Source of the DNA: Gammaproteobacteria bacterium
GTDB taxonomy: Bacteria > Pseudomonadota > Gammaproteobacteria > Pseudomonadales > Pseudohongiellaceae
Length of the DNA: 6,927 nt
Direction of reading: 5' to 3'
NCBI GenBank assembly: GCA_016762995.1
Contig: JAESUT010000020.1
Location: 1 to 6,927, forward strand
Shown here piece after piece: positions 1-6,927 of the stretch. The notes beneath the pieces are model-generated. The model ran no database searches, had not been told where the DNA came from, and saw nothing but the letters and a program-made list of their open reading frames with translations. A program made the position numbers and the translations under genes. Each line of letters opens with the position of its first letter. The first letter of the stretch is position 1.

Positions 1-897
1 CGCGTTAAATTGAGTAAGCCGCTTAAAGTTGTGATCGACTGCGGTAATGCCGTACCCGGCAAGATCGCTCCGGTATTACTTAAAGAATTGGGCTGCGATG
101 TACATCCTATTTTCTGCGAAATCGATGGTAATTTTCCAAATCATCATCCCGACCCAACCGTGCCTGAAAATTTAGTCGCACTCAGCTCAACCGTGTTGGA
201 GAACAATGCAGATATTGGCATAGCACTGGATGGCGATGGCGATCGAATAGGACTCATAACGAATCTCGGAAAGTTCGTAGATGCGGACCGCATGTTGATG
301 CTACTTGTGCAGTCTATCTTACCGAACTATCCGGGCCGAGCCGTCGTCTTTGATGTGAAATGCAGCAGTAAACTTCGCGCCTTGATTGAGCACTTTGATG
401 GCTCACCAGTAATGCACCGCAGCGGTCACTCCTTCATGAAACAGAAGATGCGAGAAACCAATGCCATTCTTGGAGGTGAGTTCGCCGCGCATATTTTCAT
501 AAAGGATAATTGGTTCGGGTTCGATGATGGTCTTTATGTCGCCGCTAGGCTACTTAAGATAATCAGCGAGTCCACTGTATCGAGTGATGAAATATTCGAT
601 CAGTTCGAAACAGGCTTCAGTACATCAGAAATAAAAATCGAGGTTTCAGAGGAGAGTAAGTTCTTAACGATGGATCGTGTGATCGAGATTGCCAGTTTTC
701 CAACAGCGAAGCTGATTACACTCGACGGACTTCGTGTGGAATATGCCGATGGGTGGGGCTTGATACGCGCCTCGAATACCAGCCCTGCCCTGCTACTTCG
801 ATTCGAAGCTGACACTCAGGCACGAATGAATGAGATTCAAGAACAGTTTAGAGATCTCATTCTCAGTGCAGATAAAAATATAGAAATAAACTTTTAG
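1..897 (+). CDS. algC: Phosphomannomutase/phosphoglucomutase, C-terminal part (5' end outside window)
   Basis: Interconverts mannose- or glucose-6-phosphate and the 1-phosphates in the cytoplasm, feeding sugar nucleotides to LPS and exopolysaccharide synthesis (family knowledge from Pseudomonas AlgC). The frame is open from base 1, so the TTG at base 10 is not the start. The 298 visible codons compare with about 463 in P. aeruginosa AlgC, so domain 1 with the phosphoserine is missing. Visible, numbered from the first window codon: PLKVVIDCGN near the domain 2 start, metal-binding DGDGDR (77-82), DVKCSS with the conserved lysine, SGHSFMKQKM, and RASNTSP (256-262), the domain 4 phosphate-binding loop. 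The sugar-specificity loop reads GEFAAH (159-164) rather than GEMSGH, losing the serine that contacts sugar hydroxyls in AlgC. TAG stop. The next gene, argB, starts 76 bases later. A related hexose-phosphate mutase with altered specificity is the alternative. Confidence 0.93.
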   Translation, partial: RVKLSKPLKVVIDCGNAVPGKIAPVLLKELGCDVHPIFCEIDGNFPNHHPDPTVPENLVALSSTVLENNADIGIALDGDGDRIGLITNLGKFVDADRMLMLLVQSILPNYPGRAVVFDVKCSSKLRALIEHFDGSPVMHRSGHSFMKQKMRETNAILGGEFAAHIFIKDNWFGFDDGLYVAARLLKIISESTVSSDEIFDQFETGFSTSEIKIEVSEESKFLTMDRVIEIASFPTAKLITLDGLRVEYADGWGLIRASNTSPALLLRFEADTQARMNEIQEQFRDLILSADKNIEINF

Positions 898-922
898 GAC
901 GCTATAAAGAACTAGCAATTGA

Positions 923-1882
<960 letters not shown>

Positions 1883-1900
1883 CTAGGTCAATAAGAAGAC

Positions 1901-2527
1901 ATGGACAAAACTAACAAGATTTCTCGAAAAGATCAGATTCTGCAAGCGCTAGCGCGCATGCTGGAAGCTGCGCCGGGTCGGCGAATTACGACTGCCGCTC
2001 TCGCCAAGGAGGTCGGTGTCTCTGAGGCTGCCCTGTACAGACACTTCCCGAGTAAAGCGAGAATGTTCGAAGGACTCATCAAGTTCATCGAGGACACCCT
2101 TTTCGCGCGAATCACTAGAATAATCAATGAGGAGGAAAGCGCAGAAATTCGCTGCCAGAATATCCTGCTCCTGATACTCACATTCTGCGACAAGAATCCT
2201 GGGATGACGCGCCTACTAACTGGAGACGCACTTGCAGGAGAAACCGAAAGGCTGCACCAGCGCATCGCTCAGTTCTTCAGCCGTTTGGAGGCCCAACTTA
2301 AACAAATATTGCGAGAAGCTCAGATCAGAGAGAATCTAAAGACTACCATCTCGCCAGCCGCTCTAGCGAATCTGTTGCTCGCCTCCTGCGAAGGCAGATT
2401 GGTACAATTCGTTCGCAGTGAATTCAAGGTATCACCTCTGGACAATTGGGACACTCAGTGGAATTTTCTAAGCAAAAATTTATTAGAGCCCTATTCGACC
2501 ACTGCGGAAACCAAGGCGACTGTCTAG
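1901..2527 (+). CDS. slmA: Nucleoid occlusion factor SlmA (TetR-type)
   Basis: TetR-family DNA-binding protein that, in E. coli, binds sites spread over the chromosome and antagonises FtsZ assembly over the nucleoid. The N-terminal helix-turn-helix is clear: RITTAALAKEVGVSEAALYRHFPSK covers about residues 28-52, and FEGLIKFIEDTLFARI (56-71) follows. From RITT to NPG (residues 28-101) it aligns without gaps to E. coli SlmA, which separates it from generic TetR repressors. It has 208 residues against 198 in E. coli; the extra length is a C-terminal tail after the last helix (LLEPYSTTAETKATV). The residues matching E. coli F65 and R73 are kept (F62, R70), while G97 and R101 are T94 and K98. The start ATG has only a weak purine-rich AAGAAG upstream. 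It follows argB by 18 bases and converges on pyrE. Confidence 0.95.
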   Translation: MDKTNKISRKDQILQALARMLEAAPGRRITTAALAKEVGVSEAALYRHFPSKARMFEGLIKFIEDTLFARITRIINEEESAEIRCQNILLLILTFCDKNPGMTRLLTGDALAGETERLHQRIAQFFSRLEAQLKQILREAQIRENLKTTISPAALANLLLASCEGRLVQFVRSEFKVSPLDNWDTQWNFLSKNLLEPYSTTAETKATV

Positions 2528-2544
2528 TTATTGTTCAGCGCTCA
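2528..2544. other. Short convergent gap between slmA and pyrE without a visible terminator
   Basis: Only 17 bases separate the slmA TAG from the pyrE TAG on the opposite strand. The sequence includes a small AGCGCT palindrome but no stem followed by a T-run on either strand. Transcripts from both sides probably overlap, or termination occurs inside the facing gene by another route, such as Rho. Confidence 0.5.
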
Positions 2545-3198
2545 CTACGCAGATATTCCGTACTTTTCGCGATAGGTCACGACTGCGTCCAGATAAGGCT
2601 GTAGTTTTCCATTCTCGGATGCAATTAAATAATCTACGATATCCTGCAAGCTAATTATACTAACAACCTTTATTTGGTAACTCTGCTCTATCTCTTGAAT
2701 TGCCGACAGCTTACCACTTCCTTTCTCCTGTCGATCCATGGCGACAGCGATGCCATTTAGATGGGCGCCGTTGTTGCTAATAATCTCTGCGGCTTCCCTT
2801 ACCGCCGTGCCCGCCGTTATAACATCATCGACAATTAACACCTCGCCGCATAGCTGCGCACCGACTATAGAGCCACCCTCCCCGTGCGCCTTCGCCTCCT
2901 TGCGATTAAAACAGTATGGCTTGTTCACTTTGTACTTGTTCGCCAGCGCCATCGATGTCGCTGTAGCCAGAGGAATGCCTTTGTATGCCGGCCCGAATAA
3001 AACATCGTATTCAATTCCTGCAGCAACGATCGCATCGGCGTAACACCTAGCTAGAAAGGATAGCTTCTCGCCAGTATTGAAAAGCCCTGCATTGAAAAAA
3101 TAGGGGCTTATCCGCCCAGACTTCAGAGTAAATTCTCCGAAGCGTAGAATCTCATTCTCAATGACAAAGGTTAGAAAATTTTTCTGAAATTCTTGCAT
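2545..3198 (-). CDS. pyrE: Orotate phosphoribosyltransferase
   Basis: Transfers the phosphoribosyl group of PRPP to orotate, giving OMP, the fifth step of pyrimidine synthesis; it acts as a cytoplasmic dimer. Seen: 217 residues (E. coli 213), N-terminal [16 protein letters not shown] (23-38), [11 protein letters not shown] (68-78), the flexible catalytic loop [11 protein letters not shown] (99-109) with the catalytic lysine and histidine, and the PRPP motif [13 protein letters not shown] (120-132). The ATG at 3198 is preceded by GGGG (plus-strand 3204-3207) with a 5-base spacer, which supports this start. It lies 63 bases downstream of rph on the same strand, as in the enteric rph-pyrE operon, and converges with slmA. 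The pseudomonad crc gene found between pyrE and rph is absent here. Confidence 0.97.
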   Translation of the reverse strand: MQEFQKNFLTFVIENEILRFGEFTLKSGRISPYFFNAGLFNTGEKLSFLARCYADAIVAAGIEYDVLFGPAYKGIPLATATSMALANKYKVNKPYCFNRKEAKAHGEGGSIVGAQLCGEVLIVDDVITAGTAVREAAEIISNNGAHLNGIAVAMDRQEKGSGKLSAIQEIEQSYQIKVVSIISLQDIVDYLIASENGKLQPYLDAVVTYREKYGISA

Positions 3199-3261
3199 TA
3201 GTGCCCCATTTCGCCGATTCGTGCTCTCAATAAATTGTAAGAAATTAACGAAGTTCCTGGC
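3199..3261 (-). other. rph-pyrE intergenic leader, no obvious attenuator
   Basis: In E. coli the rph-pyrE spacer carries a stem-loop with a U-run that makes pyrE expression depend on UTP. On the - strand this spacer is AT-rich and carries the pyrE ribosome site (GGGG) but no GC-rich stem followed by T residues. A TACAAT resembling a -10 element lies at plus-strand 3234-3239, without a credible -35. Simple readthrough from rph is the most economical reading. Confidence 0.4.
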
Positions 3262-3996
3262 TTAGCTAGTTTGCGAAAGTGCTTGCTTCTGCTTCACTAC
3301 CAATTCTTGTATGCCACTATTGCCAAGTGCAAGCATCTCTAACAATTGATCATGACTAAAATCACCATCCTCACCTGTGCCTTGCACTTCGATGAATCCG
3401 CCCGATTCGGTCATGACGATGTTCATGTCGGTCTCCGCGTTAGAGTCCTCGGCATAGTCCAGATCAAGCACCGCATGCCCCTGATATATTCCTACTGACA
3501 CGGATGCAATTAGCTGCTTCGCTGGATTTCCGCTCACCATTTTATTCGCAATCATATAATTAATCGCATCCATCATCGCGACACAACCCCCGGTGATCGA
3601 TGCCGTTCTAGTTCCGCCATCGGCCTGTATTACGTCGCAGTCGATCTTGATTGTGTGCTCGCCCAGCTGGGTCAGATCTATCGCTGCTCGAAGCGAACGG
3701 CCGATTAACCGTTGGATCTCAAGGCTTCGACCGGATTGTTTTCCCCTAGCGGCCTCTCTGTCCATCCGAGTGTTCGTAGAGCGAGGCAGCATGCCGTATT
3801 CAGCTGTAATCCAGCCCTTTCCCGTGCCTTTCAAGAAGCGTGGGACCGATTTTTCCACACTTGCATTACATAGCACCTTGGTATCACCGAACTCGACCAA
3901 TACGGAGCCTTCCGCATGTTTCGTGTAATTTCTACTGATAGATATATCGCGCAATTGATTGGCGCTTCGTTGGCTTGGCCTTATAAGTTCAGTCAT
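3262..3996 (-). CDS. rph: Ribonuclease PH
   Basis: Phosphorolytic 3'-5' exoribonuclease that trims tRNA 3' ends and other stable RNAs, acting as a hexamer in the cytoplasm. From the ATG at 3996 it has 244 residues (E. coli 238). Conserved runs: [17 protein letters not shown] (27-43), [23 protein letters not shown] (51-73), the phosphate-binding [12 protein letters not shown] (125-136), and the acidic metal-binding segment [16 protein letters not shown] (177-192). An earlier in-frame ATG at 4029 would add 11 unrelated residues and has no better ribosome site; AGGAA before 3996 decides the start. TAA stop. It is first in the rph-pyrE unit and divergent from yicC, another RNA-processing gene. 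Confidence 0.97.
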   Translation of the reverse strand: MTELIRPSQRSANQLRDISISRNYTKHAEGSVLVEFGDTKVLCNASVEKSVPRFLKGTGKGWITAEYGMLPRSTNTRMDREAARGKQSGRSLEIQRLIGRSLRAAIDLTQLGEHTIKIDCDVIQADGGTRTASITGGCVAMMDAINYMIANKMVSGNPAKQLIASVSVGIYQGHAVLDLDYAEDSNAETDMNIVMTESGGFIEVQGTGEDGDFSHDQLLEMLALGNSGIQELVVKQKQALSQTS

Positions 3997-4201
3997 AATT
4001 TTCCTGTGGGTAGATGTCTGCAAGCACATAACTTGCTGCGGGCAAATTATCCTAGATATTGATTGTTATAGCGAGCCACAAGTAACACACGAGTGCGGCC
4101 AAAAATAGATTCAAAGCCCGATAAGAAAACGAAACAAATTACAATGGGATTAGGTTAAAATATTGCCAATAGATTTCACCTTGATATTCGGATAGTAGAC
4201 T
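3997..4201. promoter_or_regulatory. Divergent rph / yicC control region
   Basis: This AT-rich spacer must hold the promoters for rph (-) and yicC (+), because both are the first gene of their transcription unit. For yicC, TAAAAT at 4156-4161 is a plausible -10 about 40 bases before the ATG, without a clear -35 at the usual distance; GGA at 4190-4192 is a weak ribosome site. For rph, - strand candidates are GATAAT (4046-4051) and TATAAC (4065-4070), again with poor -35 matches. No operator or terminator is recognised. Confidence 0.45.
4001..4005 (-). promoter_or_regulatory. Shine-Dalgarno site deciding the rph start
   Basis: On the - strand AGGAA sits 4 bases before the ATG at 3996, which begins the protein where RNase PH homology begins. 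It falls inside the reading frame of the longer candidate starting at 4029, which argues against that start. Confidence 0.7.
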
Positions 4202-5068
4202 ATGACAGCAAGTATGACTGCCTTCTCCAGGCAGCAGCAAGAACAGCAATGGGGTTCGCTAACGTGGGAAATTCGATCTGTGAATCATCGCTATCTAGAA
4301 ACCAGTGTACGCCTGCCAGAATCGTTTCGAGGGCTGGAAAACAGCGTGCGTGAGGCCGTACGTAAGCGTCTCACCCGGGGCAAGGTGGAATGCGCGCTGC
4401 GCTTTCAGTCTGAAGCGAAAGTTTCTTCCAATTTACACCTGAATACCAAGCTAATTAAGCAACTTGTTCAAGCAAACCTCGAGATAGAACAGATTACGGG
4501 CACATCCTCTAGCCTGAGCAATATGGAAGTGCTGCGCTGGCCTGGCGTTATAGAAGAACAAGACTTCGATAAGACATCTATCGAGAAACAAGCGCTTAGT
4601 TTATTCAGTGCGGCACTAGATGACTTGGTGGCAACGAGAGAACGCGAAGGATCAGAGCTGCAGGGCTTTATCAAGCAGCGTATCGATTCCGTCCGCAAGA
4701 TCGTAGTGAATATTCGCAATAAAATGCCGGAAATTCTGATAAAGCAGAAACAGAACATTCTTAATCGCTTAGCGGAGTTACAGGCAGAGCTCGAGCCCAC
4801 GCGCCTTGAACAGGAAGTATCACTGCTCGCTCAGAAGGCCGATGTAGAGGAAGAGCTTGATAGACTAGACTCTCATCTGAATGAAGTAGAGCGTGTATTG
4901 AATGCGAAGGGCCAGAAGGGACGGCGCCTTGATTTCCTCATGCAGGAGCTAAATCGTGAGGCCAACACACTCTCCTCAAAATCCATTGTCGTCGAAACTA
5001 CGCTGAGCGCAGTAGAATTGAAGGTGTTGATCGAGCAGATGCGCGAGCAGATTCAGAATGTCGAATAA
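4202..5068 (+). CDS. yicC: YicC family endoribonuclease
   Basis: Member of the YicC/YloC family. Once annotated only as stress-induced proteins, its members are now regarded as endoribonucleases; E. coli YicC has been linked to decay of the small RNA RyhB together with PNPase (family knowledge). The 288 residues match the 287 of E. coli. The N-terminal YicC domain (about 1-155) shows SMTAFSR (4-10), SVNHRYLE (26-33), RLTRGKVE (57-64) and LRWPGV (111-116). The C-terminal DUF1732 domain (about 205-288) shows DVEEELDRLDSH (214-225), GRRLDFLMQELNRE (240-253), NTLSSKS (255-261) and the near-invariant ending VLIEQMREQIQN. The middle (150-235) is rich in charged and leucine residues and looks helical. 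The chosen ATG gives the same N-terminal length as E. coli; a second ATG four codons later is possible. It diverges from rph and precedes gmk by 65 bases. Confidence 0.95.
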   Translation: MTASMTAFSRQQQEQQWGSLTWEIRSVNHRYLETSVRLPESFRGLENSVREAVRKRLTRGKVECALRFQSEAKVSSNLHLNTKLIKQLVQANLEIEQITGTSSSLSNMEVLRWPGVIEEQDFDKTSIEKQALSLFSAALDDLVATREREGSELQGFIKQRIDSVRKIVVNIRNKMPEILIKQKQNILNRLAELQAELEPTRLEQEVSLLAQKADVEEELDRLDSHLNEVERVLNAKGQKGRRLDFLMQELNREANTLSSKSIVVETTLSAVELKVLIEQMREQIQNVE

Positions 5069-5133
5069 AAATATCAAATAACTGTATCGAATAACAATGA
5101 ATGAACTAAACCTGGTTTCGGAGATCGAGCTGC

Positions 5134-5754
5134 ATGTCTAAAGGTATACTATTTATCGTGACGGCTCCTTCCGGTGCGGGTAAAACCAGTCTCGTTAAGG
5201 CATTGATCGACCGCGAGAAGCAACTGTGTGTATCCGTATCTCACACTACTCGGGCAAGCCGTCCTGGTGAAATAGATGGCGTGAACTACCATTTCATCGA
5301 TGAACCCGCATTCATGAAAATACTGTTGGCGGGAAACTTTTTTGAGAGCGCTCTAGTCTACGGCAATCACTATGGGACTTCGCAGTTGTGGGTTAATGAG
5401 CAGCTAGAAGCAGGCCTCAACGTAATTCTCGAAATTGACTGGCAAGGTGCCGTTCAGGTTCGTAATCTCGAACCAAACGCCTGCACCATCTTTATTCTGC
5501 CGCCGTCGCTGGAAACCCTAAAGACTCGCCTTCAGAATCGGGCTCAGGACGACACCGAAACCATCGAGAGGCGCATGAGTGAGGCCGTTGCGGAGATTTC
5601 ACACGTTGCCGAGGCCGACTTTGTTGTCATTAACGACGACTTCCACACGGCGCTGGAGGACCTTTCCGCCATCATCAGATCGCAGCAGCTTACGATGAAA
5701 TATCAGGAAACGAATCAGGCAGCCCTCTTCACTAGCCTCGCTCTACGCGAATAG
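5134..5754 (+). CDS. gmk: Guanylate kinase
   Basis: Converts GMP and ATP to GDP and ADP, an essential step of guanine nucleotide supply. The 206 residues match the family size (E. coli 207). Visible: P-loop APSGAGKTSL (11-20); GMP-binding region SVSHTTRASRPGEIDGVNYHF (34-54) with the paired arginines, glutamate and tyrosine; YGTS (80-83); LEIDWQGAVQVR (99-110); the lid with RLQNRAQDD followed by ERRM; and the C-terminal DFVVINDDF. GGAG at 5120-5123 lies 10 bases before the ATG. It is probably cotranscribed with yicC, since the 65-base gap has no terminator. A 14-codon frame (5097-5141) overlaps its start. SpoT and omega follow, linking it to the guanine nucleotide and ppGpp theme. Confidence 0.97.
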   Translation: MSKGILFIVTAPSGAGKTSLVKALIDREKQLCVSVSHTTRASRPGEIDGVNYHFIDEPAFMKILLAGNFFESALVYGNHYGTSQLWVNEQLEAGLNVILEIDWQGAVQVRNLEPNACTIFILPPSLETLKTRLQNRAQDDTETIERRMSEAVAEISHVAEADFVVINDDFHTALEDLSAIIRSQQLTMKYQETNQAALFTSLALRE

Positions 5755-5935
5755 CTCCAAGCATTTAACGGCCCTCGCCGCCTACTTTCAAGAATTGTAT
5801 GCATTTTGCGCAAAAATTCAGTAAAATCCTCGGTCCTCGTAAAATATGCTCCTCGGAGCTACGGTGGCCTTGCCAGTTACAGCTTGTATCTCGCACTCAG
5901 CCGCCAGTAAACATGTAGATCATTAAGGGTTTGGT
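5755..5935 (+). promoter_or_regulatory. gmk-rpoZ spacer, likely rpoZ-spoT promoter region
   Basis: This 181-base gap is long for the block and contains two copies of GTAAAAT (5821-5827 and 5839-5845), 18 bases apart, each containing TAAAAT as a possible -10. TCCTCGG also occurs twice (5827-5833 and 5850-5856). No good TTGACA-like -35 sits at 16-18 bases. A strong rpoZ ribosome site, TAAGGG (5924-5929), lies 6 bases before the ATG. No stem-loop with a T-run closes gmk, so readthrough from gmk is possible in addition to a local promoter. Confidence 0.45.
5804..5815. repeat. Perfect 12-bp palindrome upstream of rpoZ
   Basis: TTTTGCGCAAAA is its own reverse complement and lies 6-24 bases upstream of the two TAAAAT elements, a position suited to a dimeric regulator. 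With no spacer it is a poor RNA hairpin. The binding protein, if any, is unknown, and an AT-flanked palindrome of this size can occur by chance. Confidence 0.3.
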
Positions 5936-6307
5936 ATGGCTAGAATCACAGTAGAAGATTGTTTGGAAAATGTTGATAACCGTTTTGAACTGGTCATGGT
6001 ATCCAGCAAACGTGCACGTCAGCTTCAAACTGGCGGCAAAGACCCGTTGGTTTCGGTTGATAATGACAAGCCCACGGTACTAGCACTCAGAGAAATCGCT
6101 GAAGGCCTAATCGATGCCAGCATTCTAGTAGCCAAGCCACCTAGCGTAGAACTCGAAGAATTAGAGGACGAAGCAGCTGAGGCTGTTGAGAAAATCGCAG
6201 AGGCCACAGCTAACGCTGAAAAGACTGTCGATGCGACTGCAACTGAAGAAGCCTCTGAAGAACCCGCTAAAACGGAAGAGAAAGAACCCCCTGCCGCGGA
6301 CGCCTAA
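5936..6307 (+). CDS. rpoZ: RNA polymerase omega subunit with long acidic C-terminal tail
   Basis: Omega binds the beta' subunit and helps RNA polymerase assembly; in E. coli its first residues form part of ppGpp site 1. The core (1-67) is standard: [28 protein letters not shown] (13-30), GGKDPLV (33-39), and [17 protein letters not shown] (43-59). A2 and R3, at the ppGpp contact, are kept. At 123 residues it is clearly longer than the roughly 88-91 of Pseudomonas and E. coli. The extra part, residues 71-123, has 19 Glu/Asp, 4 Lys and 14 Ala, starting with a Glu/Leu segment that could extend the terminal helix and ending in a Pro/Glu/Lys-rich stretch that looks disordered. The start has TAAGGG 6 bases upstream. 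TAA stop, 30 bases before spoT. Confidence 0.97.
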   Translation: MARITVEDCLENVDNRFELVMVSSKRARQLQTGGKDPLVSVDNDKPTVLALREIAEGLIDASILVAKPPSVELEELEDEAAEAVEKIAEATANAEKTVDATATEEASEEPAKTEEKEPPAADA

Positions 6308-6323
6308 TCACCAACCTACTAAC

Positions 6324-6330
6324 TAAGGAG
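6324..6330 (+). promoter_or_regulatory. Strong Shine-Dalgarno site deciding the spoT TTG start
   Basis: TAAGGAG, a near-perfect anti-16S match, lies 7 bases before TTG at 6338. An in-frame TAA at 6320-6322 excludes any start further upstream, and no ATG or GTG lies between. Confidence 0.8.
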
Positions 6331-6337
6331 TCGAGTC

Positions 6338-6927
6338 TTGCAGGTCCCAGTACTAGACACGATCGACTCTTTAGCCGCAGATCTCACCAGTTATCTCGGT
6401 AAGGCTCAGGTCAATAGTGTACGTCGCGCCTATTACTACGCGGAACAGGCCCACGCAGGCCAATTCCGTCGTAGTGGCGACCCCTACGTCACTCACCCCC
6501 TAGCAGTAGCCAGCATTCTCAGCGAAATGCACATGGACCATCAGAGCCTGATGGCCGCTATGCTGCACGACGTAATCGAAGACACCGGCATTACCAAGAC
6601 CGCAATCAAATCACAGTTCGGCAATTCTGTTGCTGACCTCGTAGACGGTGTAAGCAAACTCAATAAAATTACTTTTAGCAGTCGTGCAGAGGCACAGGCC
6701 GAGAACTTTCAAAAGATGGCCATGGCCATGGCGAAGGATCTACGTGTAATCCTAGTTAAGATCGCTGACCGCCTTCACAATATGCGCACATTGAATGTAC
6801 TTGCTCCTGACAAGCGCCGCCGCATCGCGCGCGAAACCCTTGATATCTATGCCCCCATCGCTAACCGACTGGGAATGAATACTGTTCGAGTCGAGTTTGA
6901 AGAGCTAGGCTTCGCCGCGCTCTATCC
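6338..6927 (+). CDS. spoT: (p)ppGpp hydrolase/synthetase SpoT, N-terminal part (3' end outside window)
   Basis: Bifunctional RelA/SpoT-family enzyme that degrades (p)ppGpp to GDP or GTP and pyrophosphate and, in its second domain, can synthesise it. Translating from TTG at 6338 gives 196 codons that run off the window; the full protein is about 700 residues. The whole HD hydrolase domain core is visible: AYYYAEQAHAGQFRRSGDPY (31-50), THPLAVASIL (52-61), LMAAMLHDVIEDTGI (71-85), LVDGVSKL (101-108), AEAQAENFQKMAMAMA (117-132), VKIADRLHNMRTL (140-152) and YAPIANRLGM (171-180). The metal and catalytic residues of the family are intact (H53, H77, D78, E81, D82, D144, N148), so it is predicted to be an active hydrolase, unlike RelA, whose HD site is degenerate. 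The pairing with rpoZ, 30 bases upstream, is the usual gammaproteobacterial operon. Confidence 0.97.
   Translation, partial: MQVPVLDTIDSLAADLTSYLGKAQVNSVRRAYYYAEQAHAGQFRRSGDPYVTHPLAVASILSEMHMDHQSLMAAMLHDVIEDTGITKTAIKSQFGNSVADLVDGVSKLNKITFSSRAEAQAENFQKMAMAMAKDLRVILVKIADRLHNMRTLNVLAPDKRRRIARETLDIYAPIANRLGMNTVRVEFEELGFAALY

Noticed and set aside
2534..2545. Possible SlmA-binding site just after slmA (8 of 12 matches to GTGAGTACTCAC).
   Set aside because: About 19 matches this good are expected by chance in a window of this size with equal base use; the left half-site is poor.
2738..3043. 101-codon open frame antisense to pyrE.
   Set aside because: It lies wholly within pyrE on the other strand and its translation shows no recognisable domain; it is a shadow of the real gene. 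The same applies to the frames antisense to algC, argB, slmA, rph, yicC and rpoZ.
3997..4201. A small RNA or riboswitch in the rph/yicC spacer.
   Set aside because: No stable stem-loop, conserved riboswitch core or terminator is visible on reading either strand.
5848..5859. GCTCC/GGAGC inverted repeat before rpoZ as a hairpin or terminator.
   Set aside because: The loop is 2 bases, which is too small, and no T-run follows.

Overview
This window is a housekeeping stretch of a gammaproteobacterial chromosome. Every recognisable protein closely resembles its Pseudomonas or Escherichia counterpart. The gene order algC-argB-slmA > < pyrE-rph | yicC, gmk, rpoZ, spoT combines the pseudomonad arrangement (algC-argB next to pyrE; gmk-rpoZ-spoT downstream) with the enteric one (slmA facing pyrE-rph, with yicC divergent from rph). 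This fits a non-enteric, probably aquatic, gammaproteobacterium. I cannot name the genus.

Layout. Bases 1-897 hold the 3' two thirds of a phosphomannomutase/phosphoglucomutase (algC), cut by the window edge. It is followed on the + strand by argB (acetylglutamate kinase, 974-1882) and slmA (nucleoid occlusion regulator, 1901-2527). On the - strand, rph (RNase PH, 3996-3262) and then pyrE (orotate phosphoribosyltransferase, 3198-2545) converge on slmA with only 17 bases between the two stop codons. A 205-base divergent spacer (3997-4201) separates rph from yicC (endoribonuclease family, 4202-5068). gmk (guanylate kinase, 5134-5754), rpoZ (RNA polymerase omega, 5936-6307) and the first 196 codons of spoT (6338 to the window end) follow on the + strand.

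How the genes work together. The left part mixes sugar-phosphate, arginine and pyrimidine synthesis with a division regulator. The centre pairs two RNA-processing enzymes back to back. The right part is a guanine nucleotide and stringent-response block: Gmk makes GDP, SpoT hydrolyses (and in the full protein may make) (p)ppGpp, and omega contributes to a ppGpp site on RNA polymerase.

No mobile element, CRISPR array, tRNA, rRNA or recognisable new multi-gene system is present. The features most worth a second look are small: an unusually long, acidic tail on omega; a changed sugar-specificity loop in AlgC; a palindrome and repeated TAAAAT elements upstream of rpoZ; and a composition in which CTAG is not avoided and TAG is the commonest stop codon.
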